A stretch of 64,000 nt of DNA from Ctenosaura bakeri (taxonomy: Eukaryota > Chordata > Lepidosauria > Squamata > Iguanidae). The notes below the pieces were generated by a model, which was not told the DNA's origin, ran no database searches, and saw nothing but the letters and a program-made list of their open reading frames with translations. The stretch covers positions 124,001-188,000 of the forward strand of contig CAOLHI010003131.1 in the NCBI GenBank assembly GCA_948474755.1. Direction: 5' to 3'. The number at the start of each line of letters is the position of its first letter. Positions within the stretch are counted from its first letter, which is position 1. Below are positions 10,955-22,764 of this stretch, one piece after another. A program made the translations under genes and the position numbers.

Positions 10955-11915
10955 AGAGGGGCACTAGAATTCCCCCTCCTTTTTTTGTGATTCTGTAAAA
11001 CCTGATTTTTCCCTGAACATGCTGCTGTTTCTCTCTTGTGCATGACCAATGCTGTTTAAGCAACATAAGTGTCCACACAAAGCTCTGAACTTCAGAAAGA
11101 GAGGGGATGATGCATGGAAGTGATACCCATGAAAAGATGTACTCTGTCATTGTAGCAGTCTTTTGTTCCTTCTTCTTTCAGACTTTTGTGTGTTCCCTGC
11201 TTCCACAGAAATAGAGAATTTTGTCTGATGCTGAGCTAGCGATAGCTGCAAACTGCAGGACTTCGAGTGGTGATTGTTTAGCCAATGCCAACTGCAGAGA
11301 GCAGGAAACATTCAGGTAGGGGAAAAGAAATGTATCCAGGCTGCTGAATTACCTCTTTCATTGAAGGGAAGGTTATCTATGCTAGTCAGGGCTGAGGCAC
11401 AGCTTAACAAACTATTACAGAATGGTATCTTTGATTCTAAATTAAATGTCAAGCATAGTTACACAATGGCAAACTGCCCTCCAGTTGTCTAACTATAGTG
11501 CCCAGAATTGCATAGGAAATGTAAAAGTGGAAAGGAGGGAAGGAGCGGGAAAAAAGAAATAAAAAAAGGCTGGTGGAAGGAGCAGGAAATGACTGTGTTC
11601 TGAACAGACAAAAGAAGTGGAGGAAGCCACAGATACTGTACATTGTGTTGGAGTGGTTAGAGTTATGGGTTAAGACTGGGGAGATCTAAGTTCAGCACAT
11701 CACTCAGTCACAAAGCTCACCAGGTGTCCTCAGGCTATTTTCTGCCTTTCATCCTCAGATTGCCAGGTGAAATAAGAACCAGGGCTCTTGCCATTTTAAT
11801 GATTGTATATAACTGGGAATTTCAGCAGGTGTTGCTCATCACACAGTGTTGAATCTAGACTAGGGATATGTGAAGAATATATGCCAGGAGGCTTTCTTTG
11901 GTGTAGTTTTTTTTT
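10955..11915. other. No gene or repeat recognised
   Basis: Unique-looking AT-rich DNA with a purine-rich patch at 11525-11590. No frame has protein-like composition. Confidence 0.5.
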
Positions 11916-11920
11916 CCGGG

Positions 11921-12133
11921 AAAGCCAGCATAGTAAAGTGGAGCGAGTATTGGATTACAGCTCTGGAGACCTGGGTTCAAAACCCTGATCAGCCATGGAA
12001 GCCCACTGAGTGACTTTGGACAAGTCACACTTTCTTAGCCTCAAAGGAAGGTGAAGCCAAGTCCCCTTTGAATAAATCTTGCCAAGAAAACCCCGTAAAT
12101 CAAAAACGACTTCAAGGCACATAACAATAACAA
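11921..12133 (+). mobile_element. Sauria-type SINE (tRNA head, BovB-like tail)
   Basis: The tRNA-like head starts at AAAGCCAGCATAGTAAAGTGG (degenerate box A). Box B, GGTTCAAAACC, is at 11974-11984. A central region follows, then the tail AAATCTTGCCAAGAAAACCCC...ACTTCAAGGCACATAACAATAACAACA. The tail is shared with the BovB LINE 3' end (compare 27480-27543), which is the basis for mobilisation of these SINEs by BovB. Pol III would transcribe from the head. This is the most complete of the Sauria-type copies here. Confidence 0.88.
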
Positions 12134-12835
12134 CAGTTTAAAAAAATGAATAAAATACACATCCCAATAAGAGGCCTCCCTGGTTGCACATTAAAAGCCT
12201 TACACATTAAAATAACTTCTTTTAAAAAATTAACATCAGATGCCACAATAAAAGGAGATGGAGATCATATATATATTCTAAACATAGCAAGGCAAAATAG
12301 GATTCTGACAGTATCCAAAGTTTTATGGAACAGATATTCCTGATGGGTTTGGATTACAAGATCTCTCATGAGAACTTTTTTCCTGAAGGTGATCTTATGA
12401 TCAAAACTATTAGAAAAATCTGTGATGATTTTGTCGTACTGCTGTGTGTTTTTATGGCTGCATCAAGTATGAATTGGAATAATAATTTTTCCTCTTTCCC
12501 CTTCAATCAGAGTCTTCTAAGTAATATAAACAAACCATGCACAGTGAGATCTTGACTTTTGGCTGTCATTCAGCCTGATGCCATCAGCTAATCAATTGCA
12601 TCAGCCATCATGGCACTACCCATGGGTTTATTCTCAGTGATATCAGGTAGATGCTCTCTTAACTTACACTTGACTAATAAACTGCCCAGAATTAATCTGT
12701 CACTGGGCTCTCACACCACACATATGCACAGTCTAATACATCTAGCTTTCTGCATTATATCTTGGACCTTGAATTTACACTTTATGGGTTGTATTCTATT
12801 TGTTATTTCCAGACCAGGCAAATCAACCCTGCTTT
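12134..12835. other. No gene or repeat recognised
   Basis: AT-rich unique sequence. Short open frames have no family resemblance. Confidence 0.5.
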
Positions 12836-12839
12836 GCTA

Positions 12840-12985
12840 TGGAAACACGGTGGTGATCTTGGGTAAATCATATTCTCTCAGCCTCAGACAAAGGCGAACA
12901 AATCTTGCAACAAATCTTTAGAGTCACCATAAACTAGAAACAACTTGAAGGCACATGATGACAGTAGCAGCAATGACAACAACAC
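12840..12985 (+). mobile_element. Sauria-type SINE, 3' part
   Basis: The head is decayed. The central block CTCTCAGCCTCAGACAAAGG and the tail TCACCATAAACTAGAAACAAC...TTGAAGGCAC are clear. The sequence after the tail (12985-13115, ACTTTCTCTAGTCTGCAGTG and CCAGACATTTGTGGAT) is also found after the SINE at 53089-53285, so the duplicated unit is larger than the SINE. Confidence 0.75.
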
Positions 12986-13115
12986 TTTCTCTAGTCTGCA
13001 GTGCCCAGACTGGACACAGTTTGTATTCTGGAGTTCAGGCAACCAGACATTTGTGGATAGATCCAACAAAAGGTCTGCATTTCAAATGTGCATTCTCTTC
13101 ACACACGTGCACTAA

Positions 13116-14370
13116 AATGCAGTGTAAACATGCTTTAAGCAACAGAATGACACAACCAAGCAGAACATGCAACTTAAAGGTAAAATGTGCACATTCTTCC
13201 CCTCACCCCCCAAAATCTCAAAGTTGGGACAGATTTTGGATTTTGACCAGTTAAAAACAGCGAGCCAAAATAGACCAAAGTTGGGAGATGGGAAAGAGTA
13301 GAAATCTGTGGATGCAGACCTGGTAGTAGTATTTGTACACATATCTACATATGTTCTGAATGCTTGTTAAGAACTTCTCCAAGGCTATTCCCTGATTCTT
13401 TCAAAGTTTAGGAAGCTTTTTACTCTGCCCTTGAAAAGAACATCAGCACTAAACACACAGCAGGGCACCCAATTCCCCACTCAATAGTAGATAGTAAACC
13501 TGTTGCGTTTTCTCTCCTCCACCCCCTCTTTGGTTTCCTCCTGCTGCAGGCATATACCCCCCTTTTTTTCCTTGCATTTTGAACAAAGACAGATGGATGC
13601 TGCTGTTTCCAGTCTACCCTGATATCCTAGGGGAATATGTCCCACTGGTTCCTTGAAAAGTACAAGCTCTGAAAAACTACAGATTTATTGAGATGTCAGA
13701 GAGACAGTGTTTCTGTCCCATAATTCACTGTTTCTATACTAAAGGGGAAAACTTGTGTAATTTTAAAAAAAAATGAAAAATGAAAATCTTATCTCCCTTA
13801 ATACAGGTTATATAACACTAGGCATCCAACATTGGTATGAGGACTGATAAATATTATTTATTTACTAGCAAGTGTCCATTCAATAAAGGACAAATCCCTT
13901 ATTCTGTAAATTTTAGGAATCTACAAAATGGTCCAGTTTTCTAGTATGAACAATTTTTTCCCCCAAATGACATTAGAAGGTGGATGACAGAAAGGAATGC
14001 CTACTGGTGTAGCTTTCGCAATGTCCTGAACTGCTCTGAAAGAGATTTTTCCTTCTGTTCTTACTCACACTGGGGAAAGAGATAAGAAAATCTATAGTAG
14101 TGGAGCAAAATTAATGCCACATGTACTTAAACCATCACATTGTTGTGGGAATGGGATCATAAGTGTAATGGGATATAGAATAATGAAAATTGTGATACTG
14201 GCCATATACTTTAAAACAGTTGTGTAAGATGATACAGGTTTGCCAAATGGGTCTTGACAGACTATGCCTAACTTGTATTTGCACAAACCAGGGTGAGACA
14301 AAGTCCTAGTCTGTAACTCCACTGCTCTGATAGTCTAATTGGCAAGATATATTTAGCTGTCATAAAATAG
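13116..14370. other. No gene or repeat recognised
   Basis: Unique AT-rich DNA. The minus-strand open frames at 13112-13342 and 14092-14322 show no recognised motif and are likely chance. Confidence 0.5.
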
Positions 14371-14379
14371 AAATCATAT

Positions 14380-15250
14380 TGTTACCCTGTATGTTGGGGA
14401 TCCTGGGAGGGACACCCAAATTACCAAATGAAAACACAAGTTGGGGGAATTTAGCTTGAGCACTCTCTCGGCTAAACGAGAGGCAGGGTAACTTTGCAAG
14501 GATCTTTTAACTCTATGTATACAGCATCGGGTCAGAGAGTGGCTAGACAAGGTTTTCAAAGTAATAAACAATATTTTATTAAAGACAAGAAACACACAAG
14601 AGAAGACATAAACTAAGTAGCTGAGAAATAGAAACGGAGAGCTTTTTAGGGAAAGGCAATACGACACCTGGTCTCGTAGTCCTGGAGAGAAGCGGGGTTC
14701 TGGGGAAGAAAGCTCAGTGGGGTTCACTGAGGGGAGTTTCCTTAGACAACCGGCAGCAAGGCGGGATGGAAGTCCAGGGTGATCCGAAGATATCCCAAAA
14801 GTGGGGACCTTTTATAGGGTGGATTTTACCTACAGGCTATGTTATGCTCGGTGAGAACAAAAGGGAAATTGGAGTTGGACAAAGTTGGAAAAGGTCAAGT
14901 TTTGCATGATTGGTTTTGCTCTTGATAACAATAGTGTGGCCAGTGCATTAATAGCCCGATACAAAAGAGTGGCTTGGCTTTTGGCTGTGTGGCTTTGTGT
15001 AAATCCGAGCTGAGCAGAGCCGGTTTGCAGGGAGGTTTTTCCCTAAAGCAACAGAGAGGCTTAAACTGCCTGCCTGAATGAGGTCTTGGAATTTACAACC
15101 ATTAATGGCTGCACCCCAGACGTGCTTGTCCAGGGGACCTCTGCAAACATGTGGAGTAGGATGGCAGAGAAAGGTCAAGCAAAGGCCAAATTATTTGATA
15201 ACAAAAGGATATCTAGTTCTCTCACCAGACATATCATAACCATGATAACA
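14380..15250 (-). mobile_element. Solo LTR, TGTTAC...GTAACA family
   Basis: An 871-bp LTR has a perfect 4-bp TSD, atat (14376-14379 and 15251-15254). On the minus strand it carries a TATA box (complement of CTTTTATAGGG near 14810) and a polyadenylation signal (complement of TTTATT, 14575-14580). The plus-strand left end reads TGTTACCCTG and the right end GATAACA. It is clearly related along its length to the LTRs at 29873-30757 and 57904-61595, with moderate divergence. No internal region is attached. Confidence 0.85.
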
Positions 15251-15830
15251 ATATAACAATACCTGGATAAGGCTATGTGGAGGAGGAATTGACTGGAAAA
15301 AAAACAGGTCAGAGGTGCCCCAAGCATGGCTGAGAATGGCTCTTGCAAGGAGAGCAAAAGGCATCCAAGAAGAGCAAGTAACCCCCTGTGGCTTGCCTTT
15401 GGAGGACAAAGCCATAAAACTGGCTATTAACTTAAGCTGACACCCATTTGCTGGAAAATTCAAACAAAGAGTTTTTGCTTGTTTGATAACTCAGGAAGAA
15501 CAGGGAAGATTTCAAACATCCATAATTACATCATGCTCACACTTATGATCCTTTTCCTGACCTCTGATCACACTGCCATCAAAATCTTTTGCCATCCACG
15601 TGTTAAAAATCATCACAACACATTAACAACCATCCTCTCACCTTTGTCCACCCTGGAAATTCTTTATTGTCCAACCAGAGAGTCATACCTTCAGGGCACA
15701 TTTTGGAGTATAAAGGAACCCTGATTTGGGATCCTTGACACCGCACTTCAGTTTCAGGGAACCTCTTTACTGGTTTGTTAGGCATCAGCCCAAGCTACGT
15801 TATCTTTTCTCTTTGGATGGCAAATATAGT

Positions 15831-15922
15831 TTGAGGCCCCTCCCTAAACTGCAAACTCCAGGATTCCAAAGGATGTTGAAAGTGAAGTATTAGCACTATA
15901 GCAGGCCAGTGTGGAAATGGCC
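15831..15922. mobile_element. GGCCATTTC MITE, right half only
   Basis: The sequence GGCCCCTCCCTAAACTGCAAACTCC, then GGATGTTGAAAGTG, and the terminal GTGTGGAAATGGCC correspond to the right arm of the palindromic MITE. The left arm is missing. Confidence 0.75.
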
Positions 15923-16324
15923 AAAGACCCTGAGTGGCAGATTTTCTTGCATTCTCTGAAGCCCAGGAAACTGCACCAGCTGCTGAGAAGATGAAGACTC
16001 AATCAGTGTTGAAAATACTGTTCGCCTCACTCTGTCTCATCACAACCCACAGATGATGCTCCCTGGTAAGTCAAGAAATACTTTTCCTTTCCATTATTAT
16101 CCCAGTTTGTATTCAAATTAGTAGATCTTTTGGACATTCGGGTTAAATTGCAGTGCTTTATTTCTAGCATGAAAGCATCCCATTGGTCTTTAGTACACAG
16201 CAGAAATCATTGTCAATATGCTCTTTACATCTACAGTCGTGTGCTTGACCTTGGTGAATTTAATTATTTGTAGATTATTGGGTGATGCTTCCATTTGCCT
16301 TGTGCACTCACACATATAGGCACA

Positions 16325-16715
16325 TGGGGAAGTAAGGTGTGTGCGTCCATTCATTTTCTCACTTGTTCAAGTTGGTAGGCAAGAGACAAGTGGATGGACA
16401 GAAGAGCAAAAGGAGGGAAGCCATGCATGTGCATACCTTTGCTCACTCATGTACTAACTTACTTACTCACTTGGGCAGAGGACAAGGAAAGGTGATGGAG
16501 AAAAAGAGGAGGGAAGCTGTGTGTGCATTCCCTCACTCACTCACTTGGGCAGGTAGGGGACAAAAGGATGAGACAGGGAGCAGAAGGAGGGAAGTCATAG
16601 CCATGTGTTCCCTCCGGTTCTAGTAGATGGGTGGGGGACAAAGGGATGGAAAGGGAGACCAGGAGGAGGGGTGGAATGCACATGCATTCCCTCTCTCACT
16701 CAGGTGGGTGGGGAA
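16325..16715 (+). repeat. Minisatellite, about four degenerate units of roughly 90-100 bp
   Basis: Four tandem units each carry a CATTCCCTCACTCACTCACTTGG-like block (shortened in places), then GGCAGGTAGGGGACAAA, then a purine-rich AGGAGGGAAG block. The unit starts are near 16341, 16434, 16528 and 16612. A 94-aa frame through it has no other support. Confidence 0.75.
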
Positions 16716-16729
16716 AGATATTCACGTTT

Positions 16730-17855
16730 TTCCACTTCCATGAGGGTCTTGCACCCCTAGCCTTCATGAAAGTGGAGGGATAGCTATTTATCTTTAACAG
16801 TACTGATGAGATTTGAATTTGCTTTGTAAACATTCCTGGTGTTTTTATCCTAATAAAGAATATTTTCAGACCTGATTTTAAAAAAGAGTACATTCAAGAG
16901 AACTTTCCTTCCATAGCAAAAGCTGTCTCCATGGCAGAACTGGAAGTTATCTTTTGCCTAAAAGGTTCTGAGGATATGCAAATTTATTTAGATTTAATTG
17001 TCTAATCAATTAAAAGCCAGATGGTTAATGAACTAAGAGTCTTTAATCAATCGATAGCCCTAATTACATTGCCACTCTAGCATCCATTACCTGCCCTCAC
17101 TGAATTAAGTAATATTTCAAAAGGTGTTTGGAGAAACCAAATCCCTCAGCTGAACCAGGCCAAATAAATTGTAGCCTTATATTGCACTTGTATCTACTTT
17201 TTCATTCTGTGGAGAAATGAAATGCTGTGCTTGGAGTCTAACAGAGACATCTTGATGGAGGCTAGAACTTTATTCCTTGTTAGGTTTAGACATTTCAACT
17301 GTTCCCTTGGTAATATTTTTTCGCATTGGTAACAGCTCCCAGGTATTTATGTAGTTAATCTTGGTTTTGCCAGTATCTTTTACAGCTGACACCATTTTGT
17401 AAGAAAATGTTTCACATTTTGTTCAAGACCTTATATGGCAACAACATTAATACATTTTTGTTTCTTCAGAAATTTTGTAACATAGCCCATCACAATTTCA
17501 CATCTGAGTGGGCAACTGCCTCGGGTGTTCAATGACAGAATCGTTTCAATCAACTTCCAGACCATTTTGTTCAGGCAGAAGCATAAAGAGATACCAGAAT
17601 CCAGCCTGCTCAGGTTTTTGGTCTCTGTTTCTTTCCATCAGATACCAAATTCTATTTGTTCATTTGTCTGTCAATCTACATTGAGCAACCAAACATACTC
17701 ACCCACACCATATCTGTTTCATCAGTTAATTCAAATGTGAGCAGCAAAATAGGACAATAGCATTCTGAAATTAGCTAAGAGAATTGCTTGGAGAAATTAT
17801 TTTGCAACTATTTTACAACAGCCAACATAGTTCTGAGATTGTAGCTGAACAATAA
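16730..17855. other. Unique sequence with a candidate conserved segment
   Basis: No gene was found. Positions 16960-17140 are rich in TAAT/ATTA and ATGCAAAT-like motifs and are listed separately. The rest is unremarkable. Confidence 0.45.
16998..17060. promoter_or_regulatory. Candidate conserved non-coding segment, TAAT-rich (copy A)
   Basis: The segment CAATTAAAAGCCAGATGG, TTAATGAACTAAGAG and TTTAATCAATCGATAG resembles 21991-22053 over about 55 bp at roughly 70-75 % by eye. It is dense in homeodomain-type TAAT cores and is followed by CCCTAATTACATT. Regulatory function is inference only. Confidence 0.35.
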
Positions 17856-17858
17856 ACC

Positions 17859-18080
17859 CAGGGTCAATTTATACCACAGAATTATAGTGCTATTATTCCA
17901 CTTCAACTGCCATGGCTCCATCCTATGGAATCCTTGGGTTTGTAGTTTGGTGAGTGCTCTGGCTGAAAATTCTAAATGCCCCTTCCCTAAACTGTTGATC
18001 CCAGGATTCTATAGGAGGGAACCATGGTAGGAGAAGCGAAATAATAGCGTTATCATTTTATAGGGTGAATGTGGCCCTGG
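17859..18080. mobile_element. Related palindromic MITE with CCAGGG ends
   Basis: The left end CCAGGGTCAATTTATACC and the right end reading ATAGGGTGAATGTGGCCCTGG are imperfect inverted repeats. The arms carry ATAGTGCTATTATTCCACTT and CCATGGCTCCATCCTATGG with their complements. The inner arms resemble the GGCCATTTC family but the outer ends differ, so it is a related but separate subfamily. Confidence 0.65.
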
Positions 18081-18594
18081 TTCTGGTCAAGACTGACCGA
18101 TCTCCTATGTAAACAACAAAAGTCCCTACATGAAAAAAAATGTTCATGTTTAAATTGTGATCTGCTTTCCTGACTAATATTTTAAACTTTCCTTTTTAAG
18201 GATCAAGTCAAAGTCATTCCATTCCACAGTTGGCTACAAAGGGTGATGGATGGATTAAGGTGGGAGGAGCAAAGCATTCTTTCCATCACTGGTCCCATGC
18301 CAAAAAAATTTTCGTGGAAGAAAAACTACAGCCAATAAAAGGGGCTCCACTGAAGATTTTGCCTAAAATACTGTTGATCCAGCAAAATTAGAGTGGCAGA
18401 AGAAAAAAGACACAGGCAGAGTGGTCATGAAGAAGGTAAGTAGGCTGACTTTCCTCTCCACGACTATTTAATACTCAAAAATGTACAACCACTAGTGTAG
18501 TTCACCAATCAGTACCACTTAGAAATTGAACAAATATTCAAAAATATTTACTAAATGGTAAAAAATGGTTAAAAATATGTTTTTTGAATGTTGA

Positions 18595-19040
18595 GAAAAC
18601 CCTGATGAAAAGAATCCTGGACTGACAAGAACCTTTGCTGTTCAGGACTTATTCTGTGCAAAATTCACATGTGGTTCTTTTGGTAGAAAACAGTCTGTTC
18701 TGTGCAGAAAACAAAATGTCTATACAGAAATATTATTTCCTGAGCATAAAATGATGTTTTTCTTCACGCACACAAAAAGCTTTTTCCTGCACAGAAATTG
18801 GTGTAATTGGGGATTTATTCTGCACACAATTCACATGGGGTTGTTTTGCACAGAAAACAGTACATTCTGCATTAAAAAATAATATTTCTGTCTAGACATC
18901 TTATATTCTGCACAGAAGACACTGCTCTCTACCAAAACAACCACCTATGAATTTAGGACAAAATGAGTTACAAATTCCAAATGGGCTTAAAGAACTATGT
19001 GGGTTTGTAAAGACTTTCTCAGAGCAGTTTTCATTTTCTC
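18595..19040 (+). repeat. TTTCTGCACAGAAAA palindrome-array repeat, copy 2
   Basis: The left end ATCCTGGACTGACAAGAACC, then GTTCAGGACTTATTCTGTGC, leads into about ten TTTCTGCACAGAAAA-like palindromes. The right end is GGCTTAAAGAACTATGTGGG followed by AAAGACTTTCTC. Both ends match the copy at 43622-44015 in reverse orientation. This is the longest copy. Confidence 0.7.
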
Positions 19041-19177
19041 ACAGGTGAAATTAGTTGTAACTTCATATGAGAAGAAATTTAGTGAAGAATTACATACCTA
19101 GTCTTACCCCAGACCTTGCCAGATTGGATTTAGGATGAGATTTCTGTAACTTTAATCCTTAACAGTTTTTGTAACGG

Positions 19178-20207
19178 CTTTTGACCAATCAAACCCAAAG
19201 GGTGCTCACCAATGGCTGCTTTTCATCCTGGAGAGAAGTGGCAGGTGGGGTGCCACAGGGTTCTGTCCTGGTGTCAGTGCTATTCAACATCTTCATCAAT
19301 GACTTAGATGAAGGAGTGGAGAGCATGCTGATCAAATTTGCAGATGACACCAAATTTGGAGGGGTTGCTAATACCCCAGATGACAGGATCAAAATTCAAA
19401 ATGACCTTGACAGATTGGGGAGCTGGGCCAAAGCTAACAAAATGAATTTCAGCAGAGACAAATGTAAAGTCCTACACTTAGGAAAAAAAAAAAAAAAAAA
19501 GGAACACACAAATATAGGATGGGAGATGCATGGCTGGATAGCAGTACGTGTGAAAGGGATCTAGGAGTCTTGGTAGATCACAAGCTGAACATGAGTCAGC
19601 AGTGTGATGCAGCAGCCAAGAAAGCCAATGCAATTCTTGGCTGCATCAATAGCAGTATGGTATCTAGATTAAGGTAGGTAATGGTACCACTCTATTCTGC
19701 ATTGGTTAGGCCTCATTTGGAATACTGTGTCCAGTTCTGGGCACCTCAATTCAAGAAGGATATCAATAAGCTGTAACATGTCCAGAGGAGGGTGACCAAA
19801 ATGGTGAAGGGTCTGTAAGCCATGCCCTATGAGGAATGGCTTAGGGAACTGGGTATGGTTAGTCTGCAGAGGAGCAGACTAAATATTTGTTTAAAAATTT
19901 GAAGGGATGTCACATCAAGGAGGGAGCAGGGTTTTCTGCTGTTCCAGATACTAGGGCAAGGAGCAATGGATTCAAGCTGCAGGAAAAGAAATTCCACCTA
20001 AACCTCAGGAAGAACTTCCTGAGAGTCAGAGCTGTCCAGCTATGGAATCTGCTGCCTCAATGGAGTGTTGTAGAGTCTCCTTCTTTTGAGCTTTTTAAAC
20101 AGAGGCTGGATGGCCATCTGTTGGGAATGCTTTGATGTGTGTTCCTGCATTGCAGGAGGTTGGGCTGGATGGCCCCTGTGGTCTCTTCCAACTCTATGAT
20201 TCTATAA
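19178..20207 (+). mobile_element. CR1 LINE, 5'-truncated 3' end
   Basis: The copy starts within the RT domain and ends with the CR1 tail GGGCTGGATGGCCCCTGTGG, TCTTCCAACTCTATGATTCT and a short terminal repeat. A 5'-truncated CR1 with no poly(A) but an octamer-like 3' repeat is the normal product of CR1 insertion. The first part matches the complement of 1-259. Confidence 0.93.
19181..19564 (+). pseudogene. CR1 reverse transcriptase, C-terminal half, broken
   Basis: The frame encodes the RT palm of CR1: [24 protein letters not shown] and the catalytic block FADDTKFGGVANTPDD, followed by the thumb NKMNFSRDKCKVLHLGK. An A-tract at about 19483-19500 shifts the frame, and the real continuation (domain up to the 3' UTR) lies in other frames down to about 20135. 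The intact FADD residues suggest moderate age. Without its N-terminal half and endonuclease it cannot act. Confidence 0.9.
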
Positions 20208-20710
20208 TGAGATACCATAAAGCTCTGTTGAGCTGGTTTGGGGGGTTTCTTATCCCTCATCTTCCAAACCCCAACTTTCAGCCACAGCCATCCCATCCCA
20301 ACACAGCTGTTGGTTCACCAGTACAGAGCAGGAGGAAGGGGCAGAAGAACACTCAGCAAGAACAGAAATGGACACTCCTCTGTCCCCAGTTGTTGAAGGA
20401 TAGAAAATTCCAGGCTGTACCTATTTGTTAGGCAACACTCCTTCTTGTCATCCCTTTGTAGTCAGAGTGGTTTAACCAGGTCTGCATGCTGAGTGACTCA
20501 CTATCACACAAGAGCACTGATCTAAAATGTCAACAAAGCATCAACAAAGCATCTGAGATCATCTGTGAAGACATTCTCTCTGTCCTCCCACCCTCAGAGG
20601 TACACCTGGAGGTACACAGTTGTCAGGGTCCGAGGCATTGGCAGCAAGGGCCAACTGGTACAGCCACCAGGGCTGGGTCTAGGGACAGGTAGTAGATCAG
20701 GAAGCTGAGA
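20208..20710. other. No gene or repeat recognised
   Basis: Mixed-composition sequence between the CR1 tail and the minisatellite. A frame at 20132-20431 is a continuation artefact through the CR1 3' end. Confidence 0.5.
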
Positions 20711-20986
20711 GTCAGGGCACAACAAGAGTCCAAGGCAGCAGTCCTCTGGATAACAAGAGTCCATGGGGCCAGAGGCAAGAAACAGAGCCAGGAGACAGCA
20801 GGAGGTCAGAGTACAACAAGAATCCAAGGCAACAGGGGCCTTCCAAGCAACAGGCATAAACAGGGCCAGAGGCAGGTCCAAGAGACAAGCAAAAGGTCAG
20901 GGCACAACAACAAGGGTTCAAGGCAGTAGACACTTAGATAACAAGAGTCCACAGGGACAGAGGCAGATCCAGAAAACAGGCAAGAA
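20711..20986 (+). repeat. Minisatellite, three units of about 92 bp
   Basis: Units begin at 20711, 20804 and 20895, each with GGTCAGGGCACAACAAGAG-like sequence, then CCAAGGCAGCAG, then AACAAGAGTCCA, then GGGCCAGAGGCAG. Open frames across it on both strands are repeats of the unit, not genes. Confidence 0.8.
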
Positions 20987-21066
20987 TCCAAGTCCAGGAA
21001 TTAGCAGTAAGCAGGGTCAGGAATACTGGAGAGTGAGGAGAGGCTATAGGCAGACCTGAAGACCAT

Positions 21067-21645
21067 GGCCCTTTCTGCACGCAGTTATTAAGGCAGGCTA
21101 ATGAGTCTTGCCACGTAGGTCTTCTGCACGTTAGAGCGGGCTAGGTTCAGTTTATTTACCTTCGTTCTGCATGTAATTCCAACTAAATGCACCCCCATGT
21201 GGTGGAAAAGCACTCTATTTGAAAACCGGAAGAAATCGGTTTTCCAATTTTCCAGATCAATCCGATTCATACTTTCACAATGGTGCAGACATGTACATTC
21301 GCAAAAATGCATATTGGTGGTCAGGGGAGGGTTCATGGTAGGGGCCAGCGGGTAGTATGGACTTTTGCATGTACGCACATACACACATATGCAATGACAT
21401 ACTAAACCATGCAAAAAAAAAAAAAAAGGCCAATCACAGCCAATGGGGTGGGGTGAGAGGAGTAGCAGGAGTGGTCGCTGCAGAGGCAGTGTGGATTCAT
21501 GAACTCACACTCCTCCAAACCAGAATGGAACATACACAGTAGCTGTGCAGAAGGAAAGAAGGGAAAAAGCCCACCTTGTTTCAAGCCCAGAAAATCTGGT
21601 AAGAAACAGCACAAACCAATTCACCAGCCCCATGCAGAAAGGGCC
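21067..21645. mobile_element. Harbinger-like non-autonomous element
   Basis: A 579-bp element has inverted ends GGCCCTTTCTGCACGCAG (left) and CATGCAGAAAGGGCC (right). It is flanked by cat and tat, a plausible 3-bp TSD with one mismatch. The interior carries an A-run (21413-21427) and no transposase. The ends resemble those of the elements at 33725-34210 and 45034-45510 and of the GGCCATTTC MITEs, so these groups may be mobilised by the same enzyme. Confidence 0.75.
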
Positions 21646-21649
21646 TATG

Positions 21650-22760
21650 TTGCTGTCACAAAGGCTGCTGGCTGCTCCAGCCATCCTGCATCTGAGAAGC
21701 CAGCTGGGTCTGAAGTACTGGGCAAAGAATACGATCAAGGCCAGGATCCTTGCAGGCAGAATCCTGCAAGGTCTTAGTGACAGACCAGAACCCTTGCAAC
21801 AGTGGCTTTCCCAGGTTCTGGAACTCCCTTTCAAGGGATTCCCCCACCTCCAGTGCCAATAATAATAATAATGGTGTTACCGAAAGCTATTACTCAGAGG
21901 GCTTTATTTCACCATATTCCAGTTCCCGGATGCTGATCAGGATTATTTGCAAGATTGCTTTCACACAATTAATATCACATCTAGTTTGGCCTTTATTTAA
22001 TCCATTAAAATCCAAATGATTAATAAACTAAAACATTCTTAATCTGTTGATGGATGAGCCTGCCTTTAGGAAAGGCTGTTTAAAAACTCATCCAAATCTG
22101 TTTCTGTAACAGCTTGTCATAGGGAGAAGGAAAGGAGATGGGAAGACTTTGAGAAAAACAAGTCTTCCCCCATATCCTGTACAAACAGACACCCCTATTA
22201 AAAAAGAAAAGTGAATTTCCATGAGGAAAGATAAAGCTGCAGCTCTGTAAGTTGAAAGTCAGCACTGAACTTACAGTTTAAGTCAAGCAAAGAAAGCTCT
22301 TTATTTATTTTTCCCTAGCAGAGGAACACAAACTCGGTCTGAATTAAGCTTTCATATCAAAGCCCTTCCTGAACTCTTGCAAGATTAAATCCAACATTTA
22401 ATAGCTCTGCTCCTTAAATAGCGTATTTGAGATTAGAGTACACTGCAAAACTGACACCACTAAATGTAAGCAGCCAGACAGTTCTTTTGTTAGAAGTTTA
22501 AGCTTCCCTTTTTAGTCAACAATATGTTCTTCATAAACAGAAACAAACAATTATGGCATAAGTAACAATCACTCAAACTTGCTATAACTTTATAGTGAGT
22601 AAGCTTGTGAACAGACATTTATACAAACTGCTTGCTAAAATAATATCCCTAGTCACATTTTGTTGCAGAATCCACCTAGATGTAGAATTCAACACCATTT
22701 TTACCTGCACAATTGTTAATCTTTCTCCAGACTTTAGCTATTTCCAATGTTTGTTTTTAT
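21650..22760. other. Unique AT-rich sequence
   Basis: No gene was found. A short (AAT)n run lies at 21859-21871, and one TAAT-rich segment (21991-22053) is listed separately. Confidence 0.5.
21991..22053. promoter_or_regulatory. Candidate conserved non-coding segment (copy B)
   Basis: CCATTAAAATCCAAATGATT, AATAAACTAAAAC and CTTAATCTGTTGATGG align with 16998-17060. The pair is either an ancient repeat or two related regulatory modules. Confidence 0.35.
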
Positions 22761-22764
22761 TTTG

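Noticed and set aside
16325..20986. Tandem repeats considered as CRISPR arrays
   Set aside because: The units are 90-100 bp, adjacent without spacers and degenerate, in vertebrate DNA. They are minisatellites.
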